DNA of 31,282 nt, from contig JAETOP010000036.1 in NCBI GenBank assembly GCA_021771675.1, positions 1-31,282 of the forward strand. Direction: 5' to 3'. Of this stretch, positions 7,860 to 15,065 are shown in pieces. The notes beneath the pieces are model-generated. The model saw nothing but the letters and a program-made list of their open reading frames with translations. It searched no databases and was not told where the DNA came from. The stretch is from Oscillospiraceae bacterium (lineage in GTDB: Bacteria; Bacillota_A; Clostridia; Oscillospirales; Oscillospiraceae). Numbering within the stretch: position 1 is the first letter of the stretch; every line of letters starts with the position of its first letter. The translations under genes and the position numbers were made by a program.

Positions 7860-9905
7860 CTATTTGATACGCACCCAAACCCTCATCTCTCCCTCGCCAC
7901 GGTTGGCCCAGGCAAAATAGGGGATGAATTTTAGTGTGACCGGTTCAGTTTTCACCGGGGCATAGCTCCGGTACAGGGGGCCGTCCTCCGGCTCTTCACG
8001 CTTCCCTGGAACCTCCAACACCGCCATGCCCCTGCCGCCAATCTCCATGGGTACCGCTTTTGCCTCTTCGGCACGGGAGGAATCGATGCTGCACAGGTGC
8101 AAATCGGGCCCATTGTCCGCCTGTTCCAGACAGTAGGTGATGGGGCCCCGGGCCACGGCCACTTTGTCCAAATCCTCCCGTACCCGGTTGCTCGCCATGA
8201 GCAGCCGCATTTTCATGGGAAAATCCAGTGTCACCGTGTCACCGTCCCTCCAGACTCCGGTGAAATAGCAGTAGCCCTCCTGTTCTGTCCGCTCCATATC
8301 CCGGGGAGCGGAGACAGCTGGCGCATCACACCAGCCGGGGAGCCGGAAAGCCAGGGTACAGGTTATGTCTTTTTCCGTGTGCACGGTCAGCCTTGCCCGC
8401 CCCTCCCAGGGAAAATCACTCTCCACTGTCACGTGGAGCGTGGTCTGCCCCACTTTTTTGCGCAGCCTCCCGCTTATGTAGAGGTGAACAAACAATGTAT
8501 CCTCATTCTCGGTGCAGGCATAGGCTCCCACGGAACTGACAATCCGGGCCAGATTCGGGGGGCAGCAGGCGCAGCCCAACCACTTCTGCCGCACGGGGTC
8601 GACGTGCTTCAGTCGTTCGTCCCGCTTGCAGGCCATGGGGTTGACCTCCAACGGGTTGACGTAGAAGAAGCTTTTGCCGTCCAGCGCCATTCCGGCCAGC
8701 ACTGTATTATACAGGGCCAGCTCCATCACATCGGCGTACTCTGCGCTGGGCTCGATTTCCAGCATCCGCCTGGCGAAGAAGGCCAGGGCGATGGCCGCAC
8801 AGGTCTCTGAGTAGGCGGTATCGTTTGGCAGGTCGAAGGGATAGGAGAAGGCCTCGCCGTGGTGGGTGCCTCCCACGCCGCCGGTGACGTACAGCTTTTC
8901 TGTTACGATGCTGTTCCACAGCCGTTTGCAGGCGGCATACATGGATTCATCCTGGGTCAGCCGTGCCATGTCCGCCATACCTGCGTACAAATACCCCGCC
9001 CGAACTGCATGACCCACTGCCTCGACCTGCTCCCGCACCGGAAGATGGGCCTGATGATAGCTATAGCGGTTTGGGTTTGTGTCCGGTGTCCAGGGCTTGC
9101 CCTCAAACTGGGCACGCTCCCGGGCCTCCTGATCGAAGTAATATGGCTGGGTTCCCCGCTGATTCAGGAAAAATTGACTGAGGTTCCGGTATTTCTCCTC
9201 ACCGGTGACCTCATACAGCCGAACCAGTCCCATTTCTGCAATTTCGTGCCCGGGGTAGCCCTTGCACTTCCCTGCCTCGCTGCCAAATCGCTCTGCCACA
9301 AAATCTGCAAAGCGACAGGCGGCACGCAGGAGCTTGTCCTTGCCGGTGGCCTGAAAGTAGGCTGCCGCTCCCTCTGCCAAATGGCCCAGGCAGTACAGCT
9401 CATGGTGATCCCGCAGGTTGGTAAACACCCGGTCCATGCCGCCCAGGATGTAGTAGGTGTCCAGATAGCCGCTGTCATCCTGGGCGGCACATACCAGCTC
9501 GATGGCCTCGTCGGCTGCCGCCTCCAGAACCGGGTCGGGATGCTGGGTCAGGGAGTAGGCCACTGCCTCGATCCATTTTGAAAAGTCGGTATCCTGAAAC
9601 AGAAAACCATAGAATTTGTCGGGATCGGGATTTTTTAAGTCCTCTGGAAGAGTCCGGAACCCACGACCGGTATAACTGGGCGGGGTGAAGGCGGCATTTT
9701 CCCGCTTCTGCTTCATAAGCCGTGCCGCCGCCCGGAAATTATGTATGCAATAGCTGGGTTCCGCCCCGGGAACCCGGTCGTTGAGGGCCTCCCACTGATA
9801 GGGAATCACCTGGGTGCGCACAGTCTCCTGCACGGTATGCCAGAAACCGCCGGTGATTTGTACCGCTTTCAAATCCAGCGGCCTGTTGAAATGCTTTTTA
9901 TCCAT
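7860..9905 (-). CDS. Glycoside hydrolase family 127 (beta-L-arabinofuranosidase)
   Basis: A 681-aa member of GH127 (DUF1680). The family removes terminal beta-L-arabinofuranose from plant glycans such as hydroxyproline-linked arabinan. Known catalysis uses a zinc-bound cysteine cluster with a Cys nucleophile and a Glu. Matching motifs are visible: an S-E-T-C-A-A segment in the barrel, and WLGCACCPPN with the paired cysteines that ligate zinc and act as nucleophile. An (alpha/alpha)6 barrel makes up most of the protein, followed by beta-sandwich sequence. There is no signal peptide from the chosen start, so it is intracellular, implying that imported oligosaccharides are the substrate. ATG 9905 has GGAGGG 6 nt upstream; the 44-codon extension to 10037 is rejected. 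No sugar transporter or regulator is adjacent. Confidence 0.92.
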   Translation of the reverse strand: MDKKHFNRPLDLKAVQITGGFWHTVQETVRTQVIPYQWEALNDRVPGAEPSYCIHNFRAAARLMKQKRENAAFTPPSYTGRGFRTLPEDLKNPDPDKFYGFLFQDTDFSKWIEAVAYSLTQHPDPVLEAAADEAIELVCAAQDDSGYLDTYYILGGMDRVFTNLRDHHELYCLGHLAEGAAAYFQATGKDKLLRAACRFADFVAERFGSEAGKCKGYPGHEIAEMGLVRLYEVTGEEKYRNLSQFFLNQRGTQPYYFDQEARERAQFEGKPWTPDTNPNRYSYHQAHLPVREQVEAVGHAVRAGYLYAGMADMARLTQDESMYAACKRLWNSIVTEKLYVTGGVGGTHHGEAFSYPFDLPNDTAYSETCAAIALAFFARRMLEIEPSAEYADVMELALYNTVLAGMALDGKSFFYVNPLEVNPMACKRDERLKHVDPVRQKWLGCACCPPNLARIVSSVGAYACTENEDTLFVHLYISGRLRKKVGQTTLHVTVESDFPWEGRARLTVHTEKDITCTLAFRLPGWCDAPAVSAPRDMERTEQEGYCYFTGVWRDGDTVTLDFPMKMRLLMASNRVREDLDKVAVARGPITYCLEQADNGPDLHLCSIDSSRAEEAKAVPMEIGGRGMAVLEVPGKREEPEDGPLYRSYAPVKTEPVTLKFIPYFAWANRGEGEMRVWVRIK

Positions 9906-10226
9906 AAACGCCCTCCATAATTTTTTATGAAATGGGAACTGCTGCAATGGAGCAGAGGGCGCTGTACAGGCTGCGATTACGGTGCTCTGCGCCATCTTCC
10001 CAATGATATTATAGCACAGATATTCCGCTTTTGTCATCTTTTTACCACTGCTAAAAGCGGATTTTAGCAGGAAATAAATCCAAGTGCCCGCCCCATGCTC
10101 TTTCGGGAAACCGGCGCATTTTCACTACCAACCCCAGGGCATATTTGAACCGCTGATCGGGCGCTTCATATCATTTCCTTTATGGACTTCTATGTATTGC
10201 ATTCTGGGTTCCCGATTGACACAAGC
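9906..10226. other. 321-bp intergenic region without a confident gene
   Basis: Nothing long enough to call. On the minus strand a 25-codon frame (start near 10201, ending PWGW-stop) follows the zinc-ribbon gene, with an internal ATG preceded by AAAGGAAATGAT. I cannot tell it from chance. The region may hold remnants of the accessory segment that begins here and carries the agr locus. Confidence 0.3.
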
Positions 10227-10448
10227 TTACCATTCCGGGAACCGATCCCAGGCTAGCTTCTGGCCGCAGCGGTCGCAGAAGGCCATGTATTCTCTCTCCA
10301 CGCATATACCACAACGCGGACATACCGGATAGCTGGTGGATTGGCTGCCCTTCCGGTATGTCCGACATTTGGTTACCTGACGGGGAATCCGATAGGACAC
10401 GGCGTTCAACAGCTCCATGAACTGCTTTGATTCCCACGTCAAAGTCAT
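10227..10448 (-). CDS. Small zinc-ribbon protein
   Basis: A 73-aa protein with a C-terminal treble-clef/zinc-ribbon-like pair: CPRCG then CDRCG separated by 11 residues. The spacing is C-x2-C-x11-C-x2-C, ending QKLAWDRFPEW. The N-terminal ~40 residues are basic (RIPRQVTKCRTYRKGSQ). Such small proteins are frequent in Firmicutes accessory and phage-derived regions; the function is unknown and nucleic-acid binding is only a guess. The ATG at 10448 overlaps (ATGA) the stop of a 21-codon frame on the same strand, suggesting coupling. A longer GTG-started reading to 10532 is possible but has no better ribosome binding site. Confidence 0.6.
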   Translation of the reverse strand: MTLTWESKQFMELLNAVSYRIPRQVTKCRTYRKGSQSTSYPVCPRCGICVEREYMAFCDRCGQKLAWDRFPEW

Positions 10449-10510
10449 TTTGCGGTGCTTCCGCAAGCCCTGATACATTCTCGTAAATAGAGGAGAGCTT
10501 TTGCGGACAT
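10445..10510 (-). CDS. Possible 21-aa leader ORF before the zinc-ribbon gene
   Basis: MSAKALLYLRECIRACGSTAK, with AAGGA 7 nt before its ATG. Its TGA overlaps the ATG of the zinc-ribbon gene. The junction and ribosome binding site suggest it is translated and couples translation of the next gene. It may be a remnant of a larger gene. No family is recognised. Confidence 0.3.
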   Translation of the reverse strand: MSAKALLYLRECIRACGSTAK

Positions 10511-10628
10511 TTCGATTCCTTCTTCGCCTCACCCTTTAACCATAAGCATCTGGGCTTTTGTAAGACGCCGAAGAACAGAAAAATGTCTATTTATGTCCAA
10601 AGTTATGCGGAAGCAGCCAGTCTGCCTC
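10511..10628. other. Gap between agrD and the zinc-ribbon pair
   Basis: No ORF, hairpin with a T tract, or clear promoter seen. Transcription of agrBD may read through into the zinc-ribbon genes; all are on the minus strand. Confidence 0.3.
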
Positions 10629-10778
10629 TTACGTATGCTCTTGCAGTTCCTCCGGCACATCCGGCTGGTAAAGCATAAACACACAGGCGCTGCCTAAACT
10701 TGAAGCTGCAAACAACATTGCTGCGCTGGCCAGCAGAGCACCCAGCTTTACCATAACAGAATTAACCATTGCTTTCAT
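10629..10778 (-). CDS. agrD: AgrD-like cyclic autoinducer prepeptide
   Basis: A 49-aa frame with the three-part design of AgrD precursors. The N-terminal amphipathic, membrane-seeking leader is about residues 1-30 (KAMVNSVMVKLGALLASAAM and onward). The core is GSACVFML. The acidic C-terminal recognition tail is YQPDVPEELQEHT. The core aligns with Clostridium perfringens AgrD (TSACLWFT-HQPEEPKSL), so the predicted signal is a five-residue thiolactone ring C-V-F-M-L with an undetermined N-terminal tail. The ATG lies inside the end of agrB (17-nt overlap), behind GGAGGAAG. This tight agrB-agrD coupling is the norm in agr operons. AgrB should cleave the tail and cyclise the peptide. It is short enough to be missed by standard gene callers. 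Confidence 0.9.
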   Translation of the reverse strand: MKAMVNSVMVKLGALLASAAMLFAASSLGSACVFMLYQPDVPEELQEHT

Positions 10779-11370
10779 AGAACTTCCTCCTCTCCTGTTT
10801 TTTTATCACAGCCAGCAGCATTGATAGTCCCGCCATGCTGCTGCCCGCAAAATACATATTGACCCATTGACCATTGGGTGTGAACAGGAAAACCACCGCC
10901 ATAGCCCCAAGCAGATTGACCAGGCCGAGGAGCAGGCTGTTCCGGCGATTTATCCTGCGGCTGCTTTCCTTTAACGGCTTATTGGGGGCTGCCACCGGTG
11001 AGAATAGCAAAATGATAACAAGATTTATGGAGCAGGTAATCAGACACGCTTTTACCGGGATCGGATACAATCTTTCCGTGAACAGGACAAGAAAGTAAAG
11101 AAAGGAGAATGTAAATATACAGCGAAAATGGTTTTTTGCGTGGTATCCGCCCCCGGACAGCCGCAGCGGCACAAAACCCGCCAAGTACGGTATCCACAGA
11201 AAGGGTTTTCCGCAGATTGCGGAAATGATGAGCAGGGCCGCAACCCCAGCCAGCGAGGAATACAGCAGCTCCAGACCGTATGCATAAATGCGTGCCTTCC
11301 CGGTTTCAATGATGCTGCGTTCTGACATCCTCTCAGCGGTTTTTATTGCTATTTGCTGAATCATCGACAT
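10762..11370 (-). CDS. agrB: AgrB-like peptide processing protease
   Basis: A 202-aa integral membrane cysteine endopeptidase of the AgrB family, which cuts the C-terminal tail from AgrD and forms the thiolactone. The signature LRLSGGGYHAKNHFRC is present, and the catalytic pair falls at His77 and Cys84, the same numbering as in Staphylococcus aureus AgrB. Several hydrophobic segments follow (about 40-60, 85-100, 108-125, 145-160, 170-190). GGGAGAAATG-type spacing precedes ATG 11370. It overlaps agrD by 17 nt and is transcribed away from the XRE and two-component genes, from a promoter inside the shared regulatory region 11397-11505. Confidence 0.95.
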   Translation of the reverse strand: MSMIQQIAIKTAERMSERSIIETGKARIYAYGLELLYSSLAGVAALLIISAICGKPFLWIPYLAGFVPLRLSGGGYHAKNHFRCIFTFSFLYFLVLFTERLYPIPVKACLITCSINLVIILLFSPVAAPNKPLKESSRRINRRNSLLLGLVNLLGAMAVVFLFTPNGQWVNMYFAGSSMAGLSMLLAVIKKQERRKFYESNG

Positions 11371-11396
11371 TTCTCCCTTCGCTTTTTGTTAAACTT

Positions 11397-11505
11397 AATG
11401 TAATCTATTAAAAACGACAATTCAAGGGGTTTGGCACGAACGACGGTTTAAGCGGCACAAACGACAGAATCATCCCTTGAAATAATAGTTTTTCTATTAT
11501 ATAAT
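11397..11505. promoter_or_regulatory. Divergent agrBD / XRE promoter region with LytTR-type direct repeats
   Basis: Two 12-bp direct repeats, GGCACGAACGAC (11433-11444) and GGCACAAACGAC (11454-11465), lie 21 bp apart, the two-turn spacing typical of AgrA/LytTR operators. On the + strand TTGAAA (11477-11482), 17 nt and TATAAT (11500-11505) face the XRE gene. On the minus strand TTGAAT (11420-11425), 17 nt and TACATT (11397-11402) face agrB. Both -35 boxes sit in the same context, CCCTTGAA, so the region is nearly symmetric around the repeats. One operator could therefore serve both directions. The regulator assignment to the response regulator at 12034 is inferred. Confidence 0.8.
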
Positions 11506-11569
11506 AATAGCTACAGTAGCTTAATTTCTCGCTGTAAACCCGATATAATAACCACAGAATGGAGTAAGA

Positions 11570-11902
11570 ATGCGAGGAACTGCTGTGAATTTGATAAGGA
11601 AAAAGATCGGCACTATGATTCGAGAGAAACGAAGCGGCCAGCGCCTTACACAAGAGGAGCTGGCCGAAAAGGTGGGTCTTTCCACTGGTATGATCGGGCA
11701 AATCGAGCGGGGGGAAACCATGCCCAGCATTGAAAGTCTGGATGCGATCATTAAGGAATTGTGCATTGACCCCAGATCCCTGTTTGGAGACACGCCTCCG
11801 TCAAACACAGAGTTGGCGGAGTTATACATGATCGCTTCCCGAATGAACTCGGATCAGCGGCACCTCTTGCTGAAAATTGCCAGAGCGATCCGGGAGGAGT
11901 GA
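11570..11902 (+). CDS. XRE-family HTH transcriptional regulator
   Basis: A 110-aa protein. Residues about 10-70 form a Cro/C1-type HTH: IREKRSGQRLTQEELAEKVGLSTGMIGQIERGE, then PSIESLDAIIKELCI. The short C-terminal helical part (residues 75-110) may mediate dimerisation; no metal- or peptide-binding domain is evident. It lies between the divergent agr promoter and the two-component genes, with its own sigma-A promoter at 11477-11505 and an operator copy on each side, so it is probably part of the agr circuit. Start choice is uncertain: ATG 11570 (GGAG upstream) or GTG 11585 (GAGGAA 6 nt upstream). The target is unknown; autorepression of agr is one possibility. Confidence 0.85.
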   Translation: MRGTAVNLIRKKIGTMIREKRSGQRLTQEELAEKVGLSTGMIGQIERGETMPSIESLDAIIKELCIDPRSLFGDTPPSNTELAELYMIASRMNSDQRHLLLKIARAIREE

Positions 11903-11923
11903 TGCTGTGCTTTTGCTGCTTCT

Positions 11924-11997
11924 GGCACAAACGACCGTTAAAACGGCACAAACGTCAATCACACCACCTTGAATGGACTTCTGAAATCTGTTAAAAT
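11924..11997 (+). promoter_or_regulatory. Promoter and second LytTR-type direct repeat before the response regulator
   Basis: GGCACAAACGAC (11924-11935) and GGCACAAACGTC (11945-11956) repeat the operator of the agrB side, with the same 21-bp period. TTGAAT (11969-11974), 17 nt and TAAAAT (11992-11997) form the promoter, again with CCTTGAAT context. The CACCTTGAATGG around the -35 is inverted at 12012-12026, where it carries the ribosome binding site AAGGTGG for the next gene. That suggests a stem only if transcription starts upstream. Confidence 0.78.
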
Positions 11998-12033
11998 AGA
12001 TTCGGAAACAATCCATTTCAAGGTGGTGCTTTT

Positions 12034-12729
12034 ATGGAAAAGCTTCGTTTGGGAATTTGCGACGATGAAATACAGGACTTGGCACAAATCCTGGAGCTGG
12101 TAAAGCGGTATGATGAAGACTGCCAGCTGCAGATTACCACTTTTCTCCATGCCAAAGATATTCTGCATGCGGCTAAGACATCCGGTTTCGATATTGCGAT
12201 TTTGGATATTGAAATGGAACCGCCGACGGGGTTTGACGCAGCGAAGGAATTGATCGCCATGCCCAATCCCCCGATTGTGATATTTGCCACGAAAAGCAAT
12301 GCCTACGCCCTGAAAGGATACGGGGTCGCCATCCGGTATCTCCAAAAGCCGGTCGCCCAGGGGGACTTCTTTGAAGCGATGGATGCCGCCATTGCCGATG
12401 CCACGGCCCACCGCCTCACGTTCCAAATTGATACTTCCCTTGTCTCTGTACATCTGCGAGACATCCAGTACATTGAAATATTTGGGCATTATGCGGTGGT
12501 GCATACGGCAGAGGAGGCCTATCGTTTCCGCAGCACCTTGAGGGAAGTGATGGCCCGTCTGCCAAGAGGGTATTTTGCATCCCCACACAAGAGCTATGTT
12601 GTCAACCTGGAGCACGTCCATTCTGTGACAACCTCTGTAATTACGCTGGATTGCGGTACAGTGGTTCCCATTGGCCGAAAACGAATGCAGGAATTCAATG
12701 ACGCACTGTATCGTTTTCTTGGGAGGTAG
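12034..12729 (+). CDS. LytTR-family response regulator (AgrA-like)
   Basis: A 231-aa response regulator. The N-terminal receiver (about 1-120) has the acidic pair Asp10-Asp11, phospho-acceptor Asp58 in FDIAILDIEM, and a Lys in YLQKP. The C-terminal LytTR DNA-binding domain (about 130-231) includes IQYIEIFGHYAVVHT, FASPHKSYVVNLEHV and PIGRKRMQEF. LytTR regulators bind paired ~10-bp direct repeats spaced about 21 bp, matching the two operators in this locus. The ribosome binding site AAGGTGG lies before ATG 12034, and the histidine kinase starts 2 nt after its stop. It is likely the intracellular end of the AgrD signal pathway and probably autoactivates. Confidence 0.93.
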   Translation: MEKLRLGICDDEIQDLAQILELVKRYDEDCQLQITTFLHAKDILHAAKTSGFDIAILDIEMEPPTGFDAAKELIAMPNPPIVIFATKSNAYALKGYGVAIRYLQKPVAQGDFFEAMDAAIADATAHRLTFQIDTSLVSVHLRDIQYIEIFGHYAVVHTAEEAYRFRSTLREVMARLPRGYFASPHKSYVVNLEHVHSVTTSVITLDCGTVVPIGRKRMQEFNDALYRFLGR

Positions 12730-12731
12730 TC

Positions 12732-14051
12732 ATGTTTATTCTTGCGGAACTTGCAGGGGTCGTTGCGGAAATGTTCCTGGCCTATATCTATCTCAATGGA
12801 TTTTTCCCCCAAAGACTCCGCCCATGGTGGGCAATGTGGGCTGCCTATCTTGTGAGCGGCTGCATTCTTGCAATACTGTCTTTCGTGCCGGATGCCTCTT
12901 TTCTTCGATTGGCTTTCTATGCGGCTGCACTGGGACTATTTGCGTATTCTTTTTTCAATGCCAGCATTCTTCAGGCAGCGTATGCCAGTATCAGCTTCAG
13001 CTGCCTATGTGTATTAGGTGAAATGCTGACTTTCGGCTTGTTTTCTCTGTTTCACATTGACGCTGATGAAATTATGAGCTATGGCCATTCCCGTGCCATT
13101 TGCATTATTATCTCCCATATGCTGCTGTGGCTTTGCGTACTGATCGTGCTGGCAATTACGAAACGCAGGAGAACCGCCATTACCTTGCCATTTCTTCTCA
13201 CCTTAACGCCCGGTTATATTGCCGGAATTATTCTGGGGTTGTCCTTTTGCCGGCAGGTTCTCTCCGGGGACGACCGAATGTCTATCCCCGTTTTGGTATC
13301 CGCAATCGGCTTGCTCTACTTAAACATTGTGATTGTCCTGTATGCGGAGCGTGCCAAAAATGCTTCTGACCAGAAGCTTCAAGCAGAGCTGGCGGAGCAT
13401 CACTATGCCATGCAGGAGCAATACTATGCTCAGCTCCGAAGCGAGCAGGAAGAAACCAGAGCCATGTTCCATGACATCAATAAATACATGCAGGCAATGC
13501 GCACCCTGGCGGCGGAGGCAAACGCAGCGGAAGTAAATCAAATGATGGCGGAGACCCAGGAGCTCTTTGATAGCCTCACCACGGTGGTGGATGTGGGAAA
13601 CAGCGTGGTAAGCACGATCCTGAACGAGTACCGGGAAATTGCTGAGGATGCCGATACTCCTTTTGACTTTGATGTCCGTGTTCCGCAGAACCTGGGTATT
13701 CCGGCAGTGGATCTTTATGTTTTGCTGGGCAATACTCTGGATAACGCCATAGAGGCCTGCCAGTCCCTGCCTGCGGAGAACCGATATATCCGCCTTCAGA
13801 TGCGGACATATCACAACATCTTCTTTTACCGCATCGAGAACCCCTACGCTGAGGAATATCCCCGGCGGAGCCGGGGGAAAAACCACGGCTACGGACTTCA
13901 AAATGTCCGCAGATGTGTGGAAAAGTACAGCGGCGATGTATCGATCAATGACAAGGACGGAACGTTCATCCTTTCCCTGCGGCTGAACAACTGTGTGCCC
14001 CTGGATTGTGAGCTGATTTCCCCCGTAACCAGCTCTAAAGGAGCACGATAG
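12732..14051 (+). CDS. GHKL-domain sensor histidine kinase (AgrC-like)
   Basis: A 439-aa polytopic kinase. The N-terminal ~200 residues hold about six hydrophobic segments, as in AgrC-type receptors that bind cyclic peptides outside the cell. A coiled helical region (EQEETRAMFHDINKYMQAM) carries the likely phospho-acceptor His247. The C-terminal GHKL ATPase has an N box (LLGNTLDNAIEAC) and a G box (GHGYGLQNVRRCVEKYSG). It follows the response regulator by 2 nt and ends before a strong terminator at 14076. The nearby agrBD pair makes the AgrD-derived thiolactone its expected ligand; this pairing is inferred from gene order. Confidence 0.93.
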   Translation: MFILAELAGVVAEMFLAYIYLNGFFPQRLRPWWAMWAAYLVSGCILAILSFVPDASFLRLAFYAAALGLFAYSFFNASILQAAYASISFSCLCVLGEMLTFGLFSLFHIDADEIMSYGHSRAICIIISHMLLWLCVLIVLAITKRRRTAITLPFLLTLTPGYIAGIILGLSFCRQVLSGDDRMSIPVLVSAIGLLYLNIVIVLYAERAKNASDQKLQAELAEHHYAMQEQYYAQLRSEQEETRAMFHDINKYMQAMRTLAAEANAAEVNQMMAETQELFDSLTTVVDVGNSVVSTILNEYREIAEDADTPFDFDVRVPQNLGIPAVDLYVLLGNTLDNAIEACQSLPAENRYIRLQMRTYHNIFFYRIENPYAEEYPRRSRGKNHGYGLQNVRRCVEKYSGDVSINDKDGTFILSLRLNNCVPLDCELISPVTSSKGAR

Positions 14052-14075
14052 GCGAAAAACATGGCCATAATTTTT

Positions 14076-14104
14076 AACGGGCTTCCGCACTGCGGAAGCC
14101 CGTT
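14076..14104. terminator. Bidirectional terminator after the agr two-component genes
   Basis: A perfect 13-bp stem, AACGGGCTTCCGC with GCGGAAGCCCGTT and loop ACT. It is preceded by TTTTT on the left flank and followed by TTTCTCAT on the right, between convergent genes. Its sequence is nearly identical to the terminator at 7828-7856. Confidence 0.9.
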
Positions 14105-14112
14105 TCTCATAT

Positions 14113-15045
14113 TCAGTCCGATTCCGGAATCTGGAATTCAATGTAATAGCTTTGCCAGTCCCAGAAGTTTCTGGCCAGGGGATGGACGTCGCTGGGGTCG
14201 TAATTGTCCTCTATGTGCAGCCGCAGGCAGTAATCCCCGCTTTCCAGCTGGCCAATGGTCTGGGCCCAGTCGATGGTGAGCTGGGAGGCGCCTCCCATTT
14301 TCACATCCCAGCCGGGGGCCAGGTCTTCGCTGCCACAGACCTGCCACCCGGAGGCGTACAGGAGATAGTTCGTCACATTTAGCTGGCCGAACTGCTGGCC
14401 CGCCTCCTGGGTGATTTCCAGGGTGATTCCCTCCGGGGTGGCGGAGCGCACCCGGAATTCCAGGCCCCAGTCCTCCCGGTCGATCTCGTAGTGATAGGGC
14501 GTGCTCATGTCGAAAAAGTGGGTGCTCAGGATGTCCGGATGCCCCGGCGCCCGGACGGTAAAGCTGCGGATCAGGGGCTGGGCGCCGTCCGGCGTCTCCA
14601 GCACGTCGCAGATGGACCACAGCTCCATCTCGGGATAGGCATATTCAAACCTGGTCAGCCCGTTCACGGTCTGGGTGGATTCCTGGCAGATTCCGGCAGC
14701 GGCATCCCGGCGGACGTCGGCCAGAATTTCATCCACGGTGATTTTCCCGCCGGAAACCGCCTCCTCCAGGCTCATCCGCTCTCCCTGGACCTCCACGGTC
14801 ACATTTTCCACCAGATCATAGGAAATCTCATACCCCTCCGGCTGGGCAGCAGGGATGGAGCGAAGGAAGCGTTCCTGCATTTCTGGGTACTTTTCCCCAA
14901 GCTCATGGGAAATGGCCAATTGGTTGTAAAGCTCGTCCGTCCGGTCGCATTGGATGGTGCAGTGCCGCGCCTCCTCCGCCCCGGCCCCCGGAATAACCGC
15001 CAGCAGGGCCAGCAGAAACGCAATGCAGCTGATTTTTCGGATCAT
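14113..15045 (-). CDS. Secreted protein of unknown function, Ig-like C-terminal region
   Basis: A 310-aa exported protein. A signal peptide spans about residues 1-23 (positive start MIRK, hydrophobic core, then PGAGAEE); no lipobox Cys, so probably released or processed by signal peptidase I. Residues 24-190 are acidic with no recognised motif. The last ~110 residues (from about GITLEITQEAG) have alternating beta-strand character, with a Y-L-L-Y-x-S-G-W-Q-V and an LRLHIEDNY strand. They resemble the bacterial Ig-like domains seen in other Clostridia exported proteins; I am not sure of the family. AAAGGAGG precedes ATG 15045, 20 bp after the stop of the next upstream gene, so they form an operon. 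Confidence 0.8.
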   Translation of the reverse strand: MIRKISCIAFLLALLAVIPGAGAEEARHCTIQCDRTDELYNQLAISHELGEKYPEMQERFLRSIPAAQPEGYEISYDLVENVTVEVQGERMSLEEAVSGGKITVDEILADVRRDAAAGICQESTQTVNGLTRFEYAYPEMELWSICDVLETPDGAQPLIRSFTVRAPGHPDILSTHFFDMSTPYHYEIDREDWGLEFRVRSATPEGITLEITQEAGQQFGQLNVTNYLLYASGWQVCGSEDLAPGWDVKMGGASQLTIDWAQTIGQLESGDYCLRLHIEDNYDPSDVHPLARNFWDWQSYYIEFQIPESD

Positions 15046-15065
15046 AGAATGTCCTCCTTTTGATT

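Noticed and set aside
9906..10037. 44-codon N-terminal extension of the GH127 gene, and a possible signal peptide in it
   Set aside because: GGAGGG lies directly before ATG 9905, and the extension is not like a signal peptide or a GH127 domain.
11963..12026. Stem hiding the ribosome binding site of the LytTR regulator (ACCACCTTGAATGG with CCATTTCAAGGTGGT)
   Set aside because: The left arm overlaps the predicted -35 and would not be in the mRNA started from the promoter at 11969-11997; it would matter only for readthrough transcripts from the XRE gene.
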